Assembly (NCBI GenBank): GCA_002471665.1
Contig: DKQK01000040.1
Location: 310,001-374,000, forward strand
DNA from: Gammaproteobacteria bacterium UBA7310
Lineage (GTDB): Bacteria > Pseudomonadota > Gammaproteobacteria > Pseudomonadales > Ketobacteraceae
DNA: 64,000 nucleotides
Reading direction: 5' to 3'
Positions 53,518-62,002 of the stretch are shown one piece after another. A program made the position numbers and the translations under genes. The number at the start of each line of letters is the position of its first letter. Positions within the stretch are counted from its first letter, which is position 1. The notes beneath the pieces were generated by a model, which saw only the letters and a program-made list of their open reading frames with translations, did no database searches and was not told the DNA's origin.

Positions 53518-53532
53518 GGTGGTAATTTTGCA
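53518..53532 (+). promoter_or_regulatory. Possible sigma-54 promoter before the exopolysaccharide operon
   Basis: GG at 53518-53519 and GC at 53530-53531 with exactly 10 bases between; the -12 box TTTTGCA is good, the -24 box (TTGGTGG) is weak. It lies 126 bases before the glycosyltransferase GTG. Supported by context: PrsR in this locus is a sigma-54 activator. Confidence 0.4.
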
Positions 53533-53657
53533 CAGAATCAGCGTGTTCGTGTGTTACCATTTGCCAACATTCAGCGGCGCCGCATGCCTGTTAGTGAAAG
53601 AAAAATTGCACTATACTCCCATCAATTGATAACTGCTTGTTTATAAAAGGGTTTAGC

Positions 53658-55073
53658 GTGTTCCATATACGCATCTTTAACCACTATATTCCATTTCAAT
53701 ACGTTGTTCTTACTCTGGTTGAATATTGGGTGTTGGTGCTCGCTGTCTACTGCGCGCACTTGCTCAGATTTCCCAATGAGGCTGTTTCTGTTCTTAGCTT
53801 TGATGATCCAACCGCCCTGAAGACGTCGTTGTACGCCGTGGTCATGCTCTGCTGCACCCTGGCGTTGGGCGTTTATGAGGCCAAGATAAGGGAAGGTTTC
53901 TCCGGGGTTGCAGTGCGCTCTATCGTGGCCTTTTTCCTGCTTGGATGTGGCAGCCTGACCATTCTCTATTACATCTTTCCCAGCCTGCAGCTCGGCCGCG
54001 GTCTGCTTACCCTCGCAGTCATCATCTCACTTGCCCTTTGCCTGCTGGTAAGGGCTGTGTTTTTCCTGTTGGTGGACTCCAGTCAACTGCGCAGAAGAAT
54101 CCTGATCTGGGGTAATGGGGCCAAGGCGCTGGAGGTAATTAAGGACATCAAACAAAGTGGCAAGAGCCACAACCTGGAAGTGGTCGGGGTGGTTGGCGCG
54201 CAGGAATCCATGCATCCTGAACTTGATCCAGAGCTGTTATTAAATATCCCGGTGAGCCTGGTGGAATTCTGTAAGCACAAGAAGATTGACGAGATCGTTG
54301 TGTCTTTGGATGAGAGGCGCCGGGACCGGGGTGGCAACCTGCCGTTGGACGAACTCATTGATTGCAAGCTGTCGGGTGTGGATGTGATGAATGCGCTGGA
54401 ATTCTGTGAGCGGGAAATCGGGCGCATTGAACTGAGTAATCTGGATCCAAGCTGGATGTTGTTTTCGGATGGCTTCAAATACTCTGGTGCCAGGGATGTC
54501 TCCAAGCGTGTGTTCGACATTTTGATAAGCCTGGTGCTGATTCTGTTGGCGTGGCCCTTTATGTTGTTGACCGCGTTGGCGGTGTATCTGGAAGACGGTG
54601 CTCCGGTGTTGTACAAGCAAACCAGGGTAGGGCACAAGGATAAACTGTTTGATCTGTATAAATTCAGAAGCATGCGTACGGATGCCGAAAAGAACGGTGC
54701 CGTGTGGGCAAAGCAAAATGACGACCGGGTTACCCGGGTGGGTGCTTTTATTCGTAATACCCGCCTCGATGAGCTGCCCCAGATCTATAATGTACTTAAA
54801 GGTGACATGAGCTTTGTGGGGCCTCGGCCGGAACGTCCTGAATTTGTTAAGGATTTAAAGGAACAGGTGCCTTTCTACGGTGAGCGTCATCGAGTCAAGC
54901 CGGGGCTTATGGGATGGGCTCAGCTAAAGTATCCGTATGGAGCGTCCGTTGAGGATGCGGCACAGAAGCTAAGATATGATCTTTACTACACAAAAAATCA
55001 CAGTTTGTTGCTGGATATTCTGATACTTATCCAGACTGTTGAGGTGGTATTGTTGGGTAAAGGGGTTCGATAA
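53658..55073 (+). CDS. XrtA/PEP-CTERM system initiating glycosyltransferase (TIGR03013 type)
   Basis: 471 aa from GTG 53658 with AAGGG 6 bases upstream; the frame opens at 53637. Four N-terminal membrane helices, a Rossmann-like CoA-binding region (ILIWGNGAKALEVIKDIKQ), a fifth helix, and the C-terminal bacterial sugar-transferase domain with KQTRVGHKDKLFDLYKFRSM, RLDELPQIYNVLKGDMSFVGPRPERP and KPGLMGWAQ. It loads the first sugar phosphate onto undecaprenyl phosphate at the inner membrane, starting the repeat unit. First gene of the plus-strand EPS operon. Confidence 0.92.
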   Translation: MFHIRIFNHYIPFQYVVLTLVEYWVLVLAVYCAHLLRFPNEAVSVLSFDDPTALKTSLYAVVMLCCTLALGVYEAKIREGFSGVAVRSIVAFFLLGCGSLTILYYIFPSLQLGRGLLTLAVIISLALCLLVRAVFFLLVDSSQLRRRILIWGNGAKALEVIKDIKQSGKSHNLEVVGVVGAQESMHPELDPELLLNIPVSLVEFCKHKKIDEIVVSLDERRRDRGGNLPLDELIDCKLSGVDVMNALEFCEREIGRIELSNLDPSWMLFSDGFKYSGARDVSKRVFDILISLVLILLAWPFMLLTALAVYLEDGAPVLYKQTRVGHKDKLFDLYKFRSMRTDAEKNGAVWAKQNDDRVTRVGAFIRNTRLDELPQIYNVLKGDMSFVGPRPERPEFVKDLKEQVPFYGERHRVKPGLMGWAQLKYPYGASVEDAAQKLRYDLYYTKNHSLLLDILILIQTVEVVLLGKGVR

Positions 55074-55094
55074 AATGGTAATAAGGGGAAATAT

Positions 55095-55706
55095 ATGAGG
55101 CTGTTCTGGGTTGTCTTGTTAAGCGCGCTGGTGATTGGTTGTGGAACCACAGGCAATCAGAAAATAGTTCAACCGGAGGACGCCGTCGTCCTTACTGGCA
55201 ACGTGTATAAGATAGGAGAGGGAGACGCATTGAATGTGTCTGTCTGGCGGAACCCGGATTTGTCGGTAACGGTTCCCGTGCGCCCCGATGGAAAGATCTC
55301 AGTGCCTCTGATTGGTGATATTAAGGCAGCCGGGTTGGCGCCGGAAGAATTGGCAGCATCGATCAGTACCGCGCTGGCAAACTATGTCAAGAACCCACAG
55401 GTGACGGTAGTCGTTACCAATGCATCGAGTTCGGAGTTCTTGCAGCGGGTACGGGTTACCGGAGCGGTCAATGCTCCCACTTCAATTGCTTACAGCAAAG
55501 GCATGACAGTGATGGACTTGGTGTTGGTAACGGGCGGTGTGACGGAATTTGCAGACGCCAATAATACCCAGCTCTACCGAAATACCAAATCCGGCGTCAA
55601 ATCCTATCGAATAAAGTTGCGTGATATTTTGGAGAAAGGCGATATTACAACGAATTACGCTATTCAGCCTGGAGACATCATTACGGTTCCGGAAAGTTTA
55701 TTTTAG
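55095..55706 (+). CDS. XrtA/PEP-CTERM polysaccharide export lipoprotein (Wza-like)
   Basis: 203 aa. Lipoprotein signal with lipobox LVIGC (acylated Cys17). Poly_export domain (YKIGEGDALNVSVWRNPDLS, VRPDGKISVPLIGDI) followed by an SLBB domain (VRVTGAVNAPTSIAYSKGMT, QPGDIITVPESLF). Shorter than Wza (379 aa) and without its C-terminal helix, so another outer-membrane part, perhaps the TIGR03016 barrel, may complete the pore. It follows the glycosyltransferase by 21 bases. Confidence 0.93.
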   Translation: MRLFWVVLLSALVIGCGTTGNQKIVQPEDAVVLTGNVYKIGEGDALNVSVWRNPDLSVTVPVRPDGKISVPLIGDIKAAGLAPEELAASISTALANYVKNPQVTVVVTNASSSEFLQRVRVTGAVNAPTSIAYSKGMTVMDLVLVTGGVTEFADANNTQLYRNTKSGVKSYRIKLRDILEKGDITTNYAIQPGDIITVPESLF

Positions 55707-55720
55707 TGTGAGAATTGAAT

Positions 55721-57262
55721 ATGAGTGAAGCCAACCTTGACGCATCCTTTATTATCAACTTTGTAAAAGTTGTAATACGAGAAGCCATCAATCATAAGAC
55801 TATTGTTGCCGTATCGTTCGCAATAGTTTCTTTGGCGGTGTTGCTGGTTGGCACTCAATTTCCCAAGCAGTTCAGTGCCAGAACTCAAATCTATGCAGAT
55901 AGCCAGAATATTATTCGCCCTTTGTTGCAGGGGCAGGCCGCCACAACGTCAATATCAGATCAGATAAAAAATGTTCGTGAAGCCATCACTTCGCCGCGTT
56001 TGTTGCGTCAGGCCGTCGAGGATCTGAACCTGGTTGCCAATCCTGAAAATGCCCTTGAAGTGGAAAACACCACTCGATCAATTGGAAATCGTTTGTCTAT
56101 ACGAGCCATCGGACCCGGACTGATTGAAATTTCGTTCAGTGGCAATGACGCATCTGTTGTATACAACATTGTGTCCAAGGTTACCGATTTGTTCATCAGG
56201 GATTCAGCGGAATCCAAACGCAGAGAAAGTAGGGAAGCCTACCTGTTTATTGATAAACAAGCCAAAAACTACAAGGATCAACTGGTTGCCGCGGAGCAGA
56301 GCCTGAAAGAATTCAACTCTGATAACTATGACGGTACAGAGGGAGAAGCGCGGACCCGAATCATTGCCATCGAAAATGAAATTGAAACGATTGAAATTGA
56401 AATTGAAGAATCTCTGACCCGAATTAATTCTCTTGAGCGTGAGCTGGTAAGTGAGACGCAATTTGTAGAAAACCGATTCCGCAATGAAGAGTTGCGCAGC
56501 CGGTTGTCTGATGCACAAAGCAGGTTAGACACCCTGTTGCTTACCTATACAGAAGACTATCCCGATGTGGTTGCCCTGAAGCAACAGATCGTCGACCTTA
56601 AGGCGGCCATACAAAACTCTGAAGGGTCTGCGCTGGTGACCGTCAGTGGTTCCAATTCCAGTTCAGAAAATAACGTAAACCCCTTGTATGAAGAGTTAAG
56701 ACGTTTAATTGCTACCGAAAAGGTGGATTTGAATGCGCGGCGGCGGCGCCTGGAAAGGCAAAACGCTGAGTTGCAGGAAGAGCGTGACCGTTTGGAACGC
56801 ATAGCGGAAAGGCAGGCGGACCTGGCCGAGTTGACCAGGGATTACAATGTCACACGGTCAATCTATGAAGACATGCTGGAGCGTAAGGAGCGTGCTCGAC
56901 TTTCAATGACGCTCGACATTGAAGGCCAGGGGGTTTCCTTCCGAATTCAGGAGCCCGCCAGTTTCCCGATTCAACCTGATGGTTTCAGGTTTTTGCATTT
57001 TGTGTTAGCCGGCCCTCTGCTTGGCGCATTGATTCCTTTGGGCTTGTTGGTCGTATATGTCTATGTGGATCCGCGCATACGATTTGCTGATTCTCTGGAA
57101 CGCATTACGGGGGTAAGAGTGCTGGGGGTTGTGCCTCATATGACCACACCCCTGGGTAAACGGATATTGAGAAGTGATGTCATACTACTAAGTATATTTA
57201 TCGTACTGGTCATGGTCGTTTACTTGTCAATTGCATTTGCGCATCGAGCTGGAGTGTTTTGA
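55721..57262 (+). CDS. XrtA system polysaccharide chain-length determinant (Wzz/GNVR type)
   Basis: 513 aa from ATG 55721. TM1 near residues 22-42, a large periplasmic coiled-coil region (about 150-400; highly charged, Glu- and Arg-rich) with the ARTQIYADSQNIIRPLL start and the RDYNVTRSIYEDMLERKERARLSMT block, a proline-rich QEPASFPIQPD before TM2 (near 420-445), and a further C-terminal hydrophobic helix. It sets polymer length and contacts the tyrosine-kinase-like ATPase downstream. Its stop shares a base with the next ATG. Confidence 0.92.
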   Translation: MSEANLDASFIINFVKVVIREAINHKTIVAVSFAIVSLAVLLVGTQFPKQFSARTQIYADSQNIIRPLLQGQAATTSISDQIKNVREAITSPRLLRQAVEDLNLVANPENALEVENTTRSIGNRLSIRAIGPGLIEISFSGNDASVVYNIVSKVTDLFIRDSAESKRRESREAYLFIDKQAKNYKDQLVAAEQSLKEFNSDNYDGTEGEARTRIIAIENEIETIEIEIEESLTRINSLERELVSETQFVENRFRNEELRSRLSDAQSRLDTLLLTYTEDYPDVVALKQQIVDLKAAIQNSEGSALVTVSGSNSSSENNVNPLYEELRRLIATEKVDLNARRRRLERQNAELQEERDRLERIAERQADLAELTRDYNVTRSIYEDMLERKERARLSMTLDIEGQGVSFRIQEPASFPIQPDGFRFLHFVLAGPLLGALIPLGLLVVYVYVDPRIRFADSLERITGVRVLGVVPHMTTPLGKRILRSDVILLSIFIVLVMVVYLSIAFAHRAGVF

Positions 57263-58011
57263 TGGATAATGATTCAAAATCCGGTAACAAGCAGGTCAAA
57301 TCCCAGGTCATCGATCTGAAAAGGCCCGCGAACAGCTCCCGTATCAGTAATATGGCTGAATTGGGCCATATGACACCGGATGAGCTGACGGCGCGAAAGA
57401 TCATCAATGCCAGTATGCCCAATAAAGAGGTTCTGAATACCTTTCGTGAAATCAGAACCCAATTGGTGAAGATGTCAAAGGGTGGCAATTTCGTGGTCAT
57501 GGTTACGTCGCTGACGGCCAAGGCAGGGAACAGTTTTATTGCCACCAATCTGGGGGCAGTGCTTGCTTTGGATAAAACCAAAACTGCGTTGCTGATAGAT
57601 TGTAATCTGTATGACTCCAGCCTCAGTTCGTTGTTGGATGTTGAGCCTGATTATGGGCTTACGGATTATTTGGCTGAAGAGCACCTGGATATTAACGACA
57701 TCATTTATGCCACCGGTATCCCCAGGCTTAGGGTAATTCCGGCGGGGACTCATGTGGAAGTGGGTGCAGAATACTTTTCATCGGAGCGCATGAAGCAGTT
57801 TGTTGGGGATCTGAAAGAGCGTTATCCAGATCGTTTTATTATTCTTGATGTGCCACCCATTGGCCTCTGGGCTGAGGCCCGTATATTGACTGCTTTTAGT
57901 GATTTCTGTGTATTGGTCGTACCGTATGGCAAAGTTTCAGAGGGGCAGCTGGTGTCAGCGGTGGAGGCAATTGGGAAAGAAAAATTAGCAGGCCTTATTT
58001 TTAATAATTGA
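57262..58011 (+). CDS. XrtA-associated BY-kinase-like ATPase with degenerate Walker A
   Basis: 249 aa. Aligns with the CpsD/CapB tyrosine autokinases of PEP-CTERM loci: EVLNTFREIRTQL, SLTAKAGNSFIATNLGAVLAL, ALLIDCNLYDSSLSSLLDVEPDYGLTDYL in parts, RLRVIPAGTHVEVGAEYFSS, and Walker B FIILDVPPIG. The expected GKS/GKT of the P-loop reads GNS, so the ATP-binding Lys is missing, and there is no C-terminal tyrosine cluster (the protein ends LIFNN). It may therefore be a structural partner of the chain-length protein rather than an active kinase. Confidence 0.87.
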   Translation: MDNDSKSGNKQVKSQVIDLKRPANSSRISNMAELGHMTPDELTARKIINASMPNKEVLNTFREIRTQLVKMSKGGNFVVMVTSLTAKAGNSFIATNLGAVLALDKTKTALLIDCNLYDSSLSSLLDVEPDYGLTDYLAEEHLDINDIIYATGIPRLRVIPAGTHVEVGAEYFSSERMKQFVGDLKERYPDRFIILDVPPIGLWAEARILTAFSDFCVLVVPYGKVSEGQLVSAVEAIGKEKLAGLIFNN

Positions 58012-58030
58012 TTTTCTAAAGGTTGGCGGA

Positions 58031-59317
58031 ATGTCACTCAAAACTAAACTGGGGAATGTGGCTGCGCTGTGTCTGCTATCGGTAGGCGCGGATGGTTACA
58101 GTGCGATGGATAGCCAGGTATCGGTAGGCGTGTCAGGGGAATGGATCGATAACGTTTTTTACAGCAGCATTGACCGGCGGCATGATCTGGTTTCAGAACT
58201 ATCGCTGGATTTAAGTCTTCAAAGCATTCAGGAAGTAAATGATATTGCCCTGGAATACAGCTTCTCCCACGAGAACTATCTAAGAGACAGTTTTGACAAT
58301 GCCAATTACATGGAAGGTACAGGCACGTTTGTGATTCCGCTTTTGCCCAGAAGGTTGTCGTGGAATTCTGAGATAGCGTCCTCCATTACTCTGCGTGATA
58401 GCCTCACCCCGGATAATCCTGATAACCGTGACCAGCGTAATTCGGCTCAAACCGGGCTCGATTATTTCGTTGTGAATACAGGGCGGAATCAGGTTTCCGT
58501 AAATGGCAATGTATCCATTGTCCGATTTCGGGAATCTGAGATTAATAATAGTAATCGGGGGTCGGTGGATCTTTCCTGGAGCCATGCCTTTAGCCGTAGA
58601 ACCAATGGAGGGATGACCTGTTCTGGTGAGAAAGTTGATTTCACCGAAGACGATGCAGATTATGAAACGGTAGTGTGTCAGGTTAACTACGCCCGGCAGC
58701 TTGCAAATGGTGCTGTCAGCCTGGATGTGGGTAAACGGTCCGTAAATCCGCCCACCGGTCGGTCAACCAAAGGCACATCGTACACGTTCGACTTTTCCTG
58801 GGCGTTTGTGAACAGTGATTTGAGCGTAAACGTTCTAAGAGACATAACGGATACCACCGTTGGTTTGTCCGGTGGGGATTTTACCGGTGGGCAAGGCCCT
58901 ATTGATATTAATACCGATGTCAGGTCGTTGACGGTAAGGAAGCGCGCAGAGGCACGTTACAACTATATTTTATCCGGCCGTGATCAATTTGGTGTTGTGG
59001 TTTACCGGGATTCTGACGACCTATATGATTCCGTTTTGGATACGGATCGTGATGGTGTGGATTTGAACTACACCAGAGCCATAAGCCAGTCCCTTAGCTC
59101 GAATATTACCTACTCGTTTGTTCGGACTGACTATGCCGATGGTAGCGAGTTTTCAGAAGTAGACTATGAAAACGTCTACAATTTTTCATTGTCGAAAGCC
59201 TACTCCAGGCGCTTTCAGGTGACGGGGATGTTGGAAGCGCAAACCCGTCGAGCACCCACTGAAATTGAGGAATATGAAGTATATTCTGTGCGGGCGGAAG
59301 CCAATTATACCTTCTAG
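58031..59317 (+). CDS. PEP-CTERM-associated outer-membrane barrel (TIGR03016 type)
   Basis: 428 aa. Signal peptide (to GYS-AM), then repeated amphipathic strands with aromatic ends and a final Phe, as in outer-membrane barrels. The alternation ...LSLDLSLQSI, DIALEYSFSHENYLRDS, DYFVVNTGRNQVSVNGNVS and the C-terminal YEVYSVRAEANYTF fit the TIGR03016 family placed in XrtA loci. It probably serves polymer passage across the outer membrane. It follows the ATPase by 19 bases and ends the plus-strand operon. Confidence 0.87.
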   Translation: MSLKTKLGNVAALCLLSVGADGYSAMDSQVSVGVSGEWIDNVFYSSIDRRHDLVSELSLDLSLQSIQEVNDIALEYSFSHENYLRDSFDNANYMEGTGTFVIPLLPRRLSWNSEIASSITLRDSLTPDNPDNRDQRNSAQTGLDYFVVNTGRNQVSVNGNVSIVRFRESEINNSNRGSVDLSWSHAFSRRTNGGMTCSGEKVDFTEDDADYETVVCQVNYARQLANGAVSLDVGKRSVNPPTGRSTKGTSYTFDFSWAFVNSDLSVNVLRDITDTTVGLSGGDFTGGQGPIDINTDVRSLTVRKRAEARYNYILSGRDQFGVVVYRDSDDLYDSVLDTDRDGVDLNYTRAISQSLSSNITYSFVRTDYADGSEFSEVDYENVYNFSLSKAYSRRFQVTGMLEAQTRRAPTEIEEYEVYSVRAEANYTF

Positions 59318-59331
59318 AAAATTCTTCCACC

Positions 59332-59359
59332 GGTGCGGCCCTTTGAATGTGGCCGCACC
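59332..59359. terminator. Terminator between the barrel gene and prsT
   Basis: A perfect 9-base GC-rich stem (GGTGCGGCC / GGCCGCACC) with a 10-base loop, 14 bases after the barrel stop and 9 before the prsT stop. The minus side has a TTTT run after it; the plus side has only TCTAAAATT. Confidence 0.65.
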
Positions 59360-59368
59360 GCTCTAAAA

Positions 59369-61987
59369 TTACCGACCAAGTATATCGTCGTAGTGTTTCT
59401 GGATATCTGCGTTATCCGGAGCCAATTGATGTGCCTTGGATATGGCAGCTTTGGCCTCATCCAGCTTACCGCTCTTATGAGCAACCAGGGCGTACGTATC
59501 CAAAATGGCCGGGTTCTCCGGGGTAAGTGATTTTGCTTTTTCCGCATAAAACATAGCTTCATTCATCTTGCTGTTTTCGTATAAAAGCCAAGCCAGATTG
59601 TTAAGCGCTATGGGTTGGTTGGGATTCAGTTCAAGAGATTTCTTATATTGGGCCAGCGCCCGATCGTTCTGGTTTGTTTGTTGATAGCGGATTGCCCGCA
59701 ATGTAGATGCTTCATAGCTGCCGGGGATTTGCTTCTCCCACTCGTCCAAGAATTCCATGCGTTTGACACTGGTCTCATCAGACAGGTTTGACCAAATCAA
59801 CTTCGCAAGCTGATCACTTGGTCTCATTCTCCAGGCATCCAGATAATGCAGTATGGCTTCTTCAATCAAGTTTTCATGTTTCTTGATGTCGCCACTGATC
59901 AGATGGCTTACGTATGGATCCTGCGATTCGCTATCGGCTTGTGCAGCAATCTTCTTCGCTTGCGTTAAATTATCCTCTGTTAACTCCACGCCCACCAACA
60001 AATGAAATACAGAGGCATCGGCAGGGGAAACTTGCAAGGCGTCCATTAACAGCTTCTTGGCGTCCCCGGGCTTGCCCGAGCGCAGTCTGTCAGTAGCTGC
60101 AGATTTATAGAGTTCAACCATATAGCGGCTGATAGTTTGGTTGAAGGTAGAGCGGGTTAAGGCCGCCTCCCCATGAACAATTGCTTTATCGAAATTGAAA
60201 TTTCGAGCGTAATGACGACTCATGAGATAATCAGGTGCCCAGCTGTTTACGGATTCTTCAGCCTTTTCGGTTAAGTAACTGAGTGCTCCCGAATCACCGC
60301 CTGTCTTTGCTTTCACCGAAGCGGCGCTGCTCAGGGCAAAAATATGGTTTGGTTCTTGCTCAAGCAATTCGTTCGAATAACGGATAATGTCTGCTGGTGA
60401 ATTACGCTTGATAGACTCGATCAACTTTGCATTTATCGTGTAGTTGTTGGTGGGGAGTGCACTATAAGCATCATCAATGATTTGCCTGGCTCTGTCAGGT
60501 TCGGAATTGAGCAGGGTTAAACCAGCCAGCGCGCGGCTTTGAGGATTCTTGCTGGTCGACAGTTTGTCAACAAGGCTATTGATCTTGGCGGTTTCTTTCA
60601 AGACTTCGTAGTGGCTAAGGAGTCTGGCCTGGATGGTGATATCGTCAGGCGCATATTGAAAAGCTTGCTCCAGTTCCTTCAGCGCCTCTTGCTTGTCACC
60701 GGTACGGTTGAGGGCGTCTGCCAGTGCCAGGCGTGTTTTACTCATGTCAGGCGCAAGGTCCAGCGCCGCTTTCATCACTTCGATGGCTTTCTGGGTGTCG
60801 CCGTTAAAGAGTAATGCCAGTCCATACAATGACAGCAGTTTAGGGCTATCGGCCTTCTCGCGAATATTGGATTCGATGGCCTGGATTGCCTGTTCGGGGT
60901 TGCGCATCTGAAGTTCAGTTGCGGCGTAGGCAAGTAGGGCCTGATCGGAAGCTGTTTCAGGATCGATAGAATTTCCAAACAGTTCGGAGGCGGCCCGAAA
61001 GTCGCCCTTTGAATATTTGATCATTCCCAACATGGCACCCATGGTTTGATTGGGGTTGCTGCTGTACAGGTTTTCCAAAATGGTGCTTGCTGTGGTGATG
61101 TCACCGGCTTTTATTGCGTCCACTGCCTCCTGGAATTCGGCCTCAAGTTCCTGCGCCCGTGGATTGGCTTCCGCTATCAGCTTAGAGTAGATCATGGCTT
61201 CAGATGACCTGCCTTGTTTAGATAGGGTGGCTACCATGGCTCTTAATACCTGCAGCCTTTGCAGTGTCATACTGTCGGTTGAGGGTAGGGTAAAAAGGGC
61301 TTGAGAGAGATAATCTTCGGCGGCTTCCAGGTCGTCATTGTTGAACTTGTATCGTGCAAGCATTAACAGCGCTTCAATATTGTTCTCATTAAGCTTTAAT
61401 GCTTTCTCCAGCTCAGTCAGCTGTTGTGTCCGTTTGTTGCTTTTGGCATAGATCATTGCCTGTGCGAGGGCTGCGTCGGATTGCTGTTCCGAGGTCTGGG
61501 CAAGGGAATGCAGGGTTTTCATTCTTTTTTGCGATGCGCTGATCTCGTTCAATATAACCAACGCTTTGATTTCAATGAACTTCGCTTCGAAATTATCATT
61601 CAGCTGGCCTTTATCAAAGGCGGCCTGTAGGGTTTCCAGTGTTGATTTGGCCTTACCCAGGATTATATAGTTTTTGGCAAGCAGCAAAGTGGATTCACTG
61701 TTTTTTTCGGGAAGGGTATTTAACAGGGCAATCGACTGACGGTGTTTGCCTTGCTCAAAATAAGTGCTAGCCAGCAAGTTATAGGCTTCGATATTGTTGT
61801 TATCGGCCTGCAGGGAATTTTTTATTTCAATAATGGCAACTTTGTATTGGCCCTGGTTGAAGTAGCTCTCAGCCCGGGCCAGATACTCCGCCGATTTATT
61901 CGTCTGCTGCTGCTCTTCGTTATCGGAACAGGCAGAAATAGTTAGCATCAGTAAACAGAAAAAAGCTGCTTTGTTCATAATGTTCAT
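59369..61987 (-). CDS. prsT: XrtA/PEP-CTERM system TPR-repeat lipoprotein PrsT
   Basis: 872 aa. Lipoprotein signal with lipobox TISAC (Cys20 from ATG 61987; an ATG at 61978 is also possible). The rest is tandem TPR-type helical repeats, for example AESYFNQGQYKVAIIEIKNS near the N-terminus and LAQYKKSLELNPNQPIALNN near the C-terminus. PrsT is a fixed member of the XrtA locus with an unknown exact role, likely a periplasmic or outer-membrane scaffold for the polymer or PEP-CTERM proteins. It follows prsR by 15 bases. Confidence 0.93.
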   Translation of the reverse strand: MNIMNKAAFFCLLMLTISACSDNEEQQQTNKSAEYLARAESYFNQGQYKVAIIEIKNSLQADNNNIEAYNLLASTYFEQGKHRQSIALLNTLPEKNSESTLLLAKNYIILGKAKSTLETLQAAFDKGQLNDNFEAKFIEIKALVILNEISASQKRMKTLHSLAQTSEQQSDAALAQAMIYAKSNKRTQQLTELEKALKLNENNIEALLMLARYKFNNDDLEAAEDYLSQALFTLPSTDSMTLQRLQVLRAMVATLSKQGRSSEAMIYSKLIAEANPRAQELEAEFQEAVDAIKAGDITTASTILENLYSSNPNQTMGAMLGMIKYSKGDFRAASELFGNSIDPETASDQALLAYAATELQMRNPEQAIQAIESNIREKADSPKLLSLYGLALLFNGDTQKAIEVMKAALDLAPDMSKTRLALADALNRTGDKQEALKELEQAFQYAPDDITIQARLLSHYEVLKETAKINSLVDKLSTSKNPQSRALAGLTLLNSEPDRARQIIDDAYSALPTNNYTINAKLIESIKRNSPADIIRYSNELLEQEPNHIFALSSAASVKAKTGGDSGALSYLTEKAEESVNSWAPDYLMSRHYARNFNFDKAIVHGEAALTRSTFNQTISRYMVELYKSAATDRLRSGKPGDAKKLLMDALQVSPADASVFHLLVGVELTEDNLTQAKKIAAQADSESQDPYVSHLISGDIKKHENLIEEAILHYLDAWRMRPSDQLAKLIWSNLSDETSVKRMEFLDEWEKQIPGSYEASTLRAIRYQQTNQNDRALAQYKKSLELNPNQPIALNNLAWLLYENSKMNEAMFYAEKAKSLTPENPAILDTYALVAHKSGKLDEAKAAISKAHQLAPDNADIQKHYDDILGR

Positions 61988-62002
61988 TACAGTATCCCGA
62001 AC

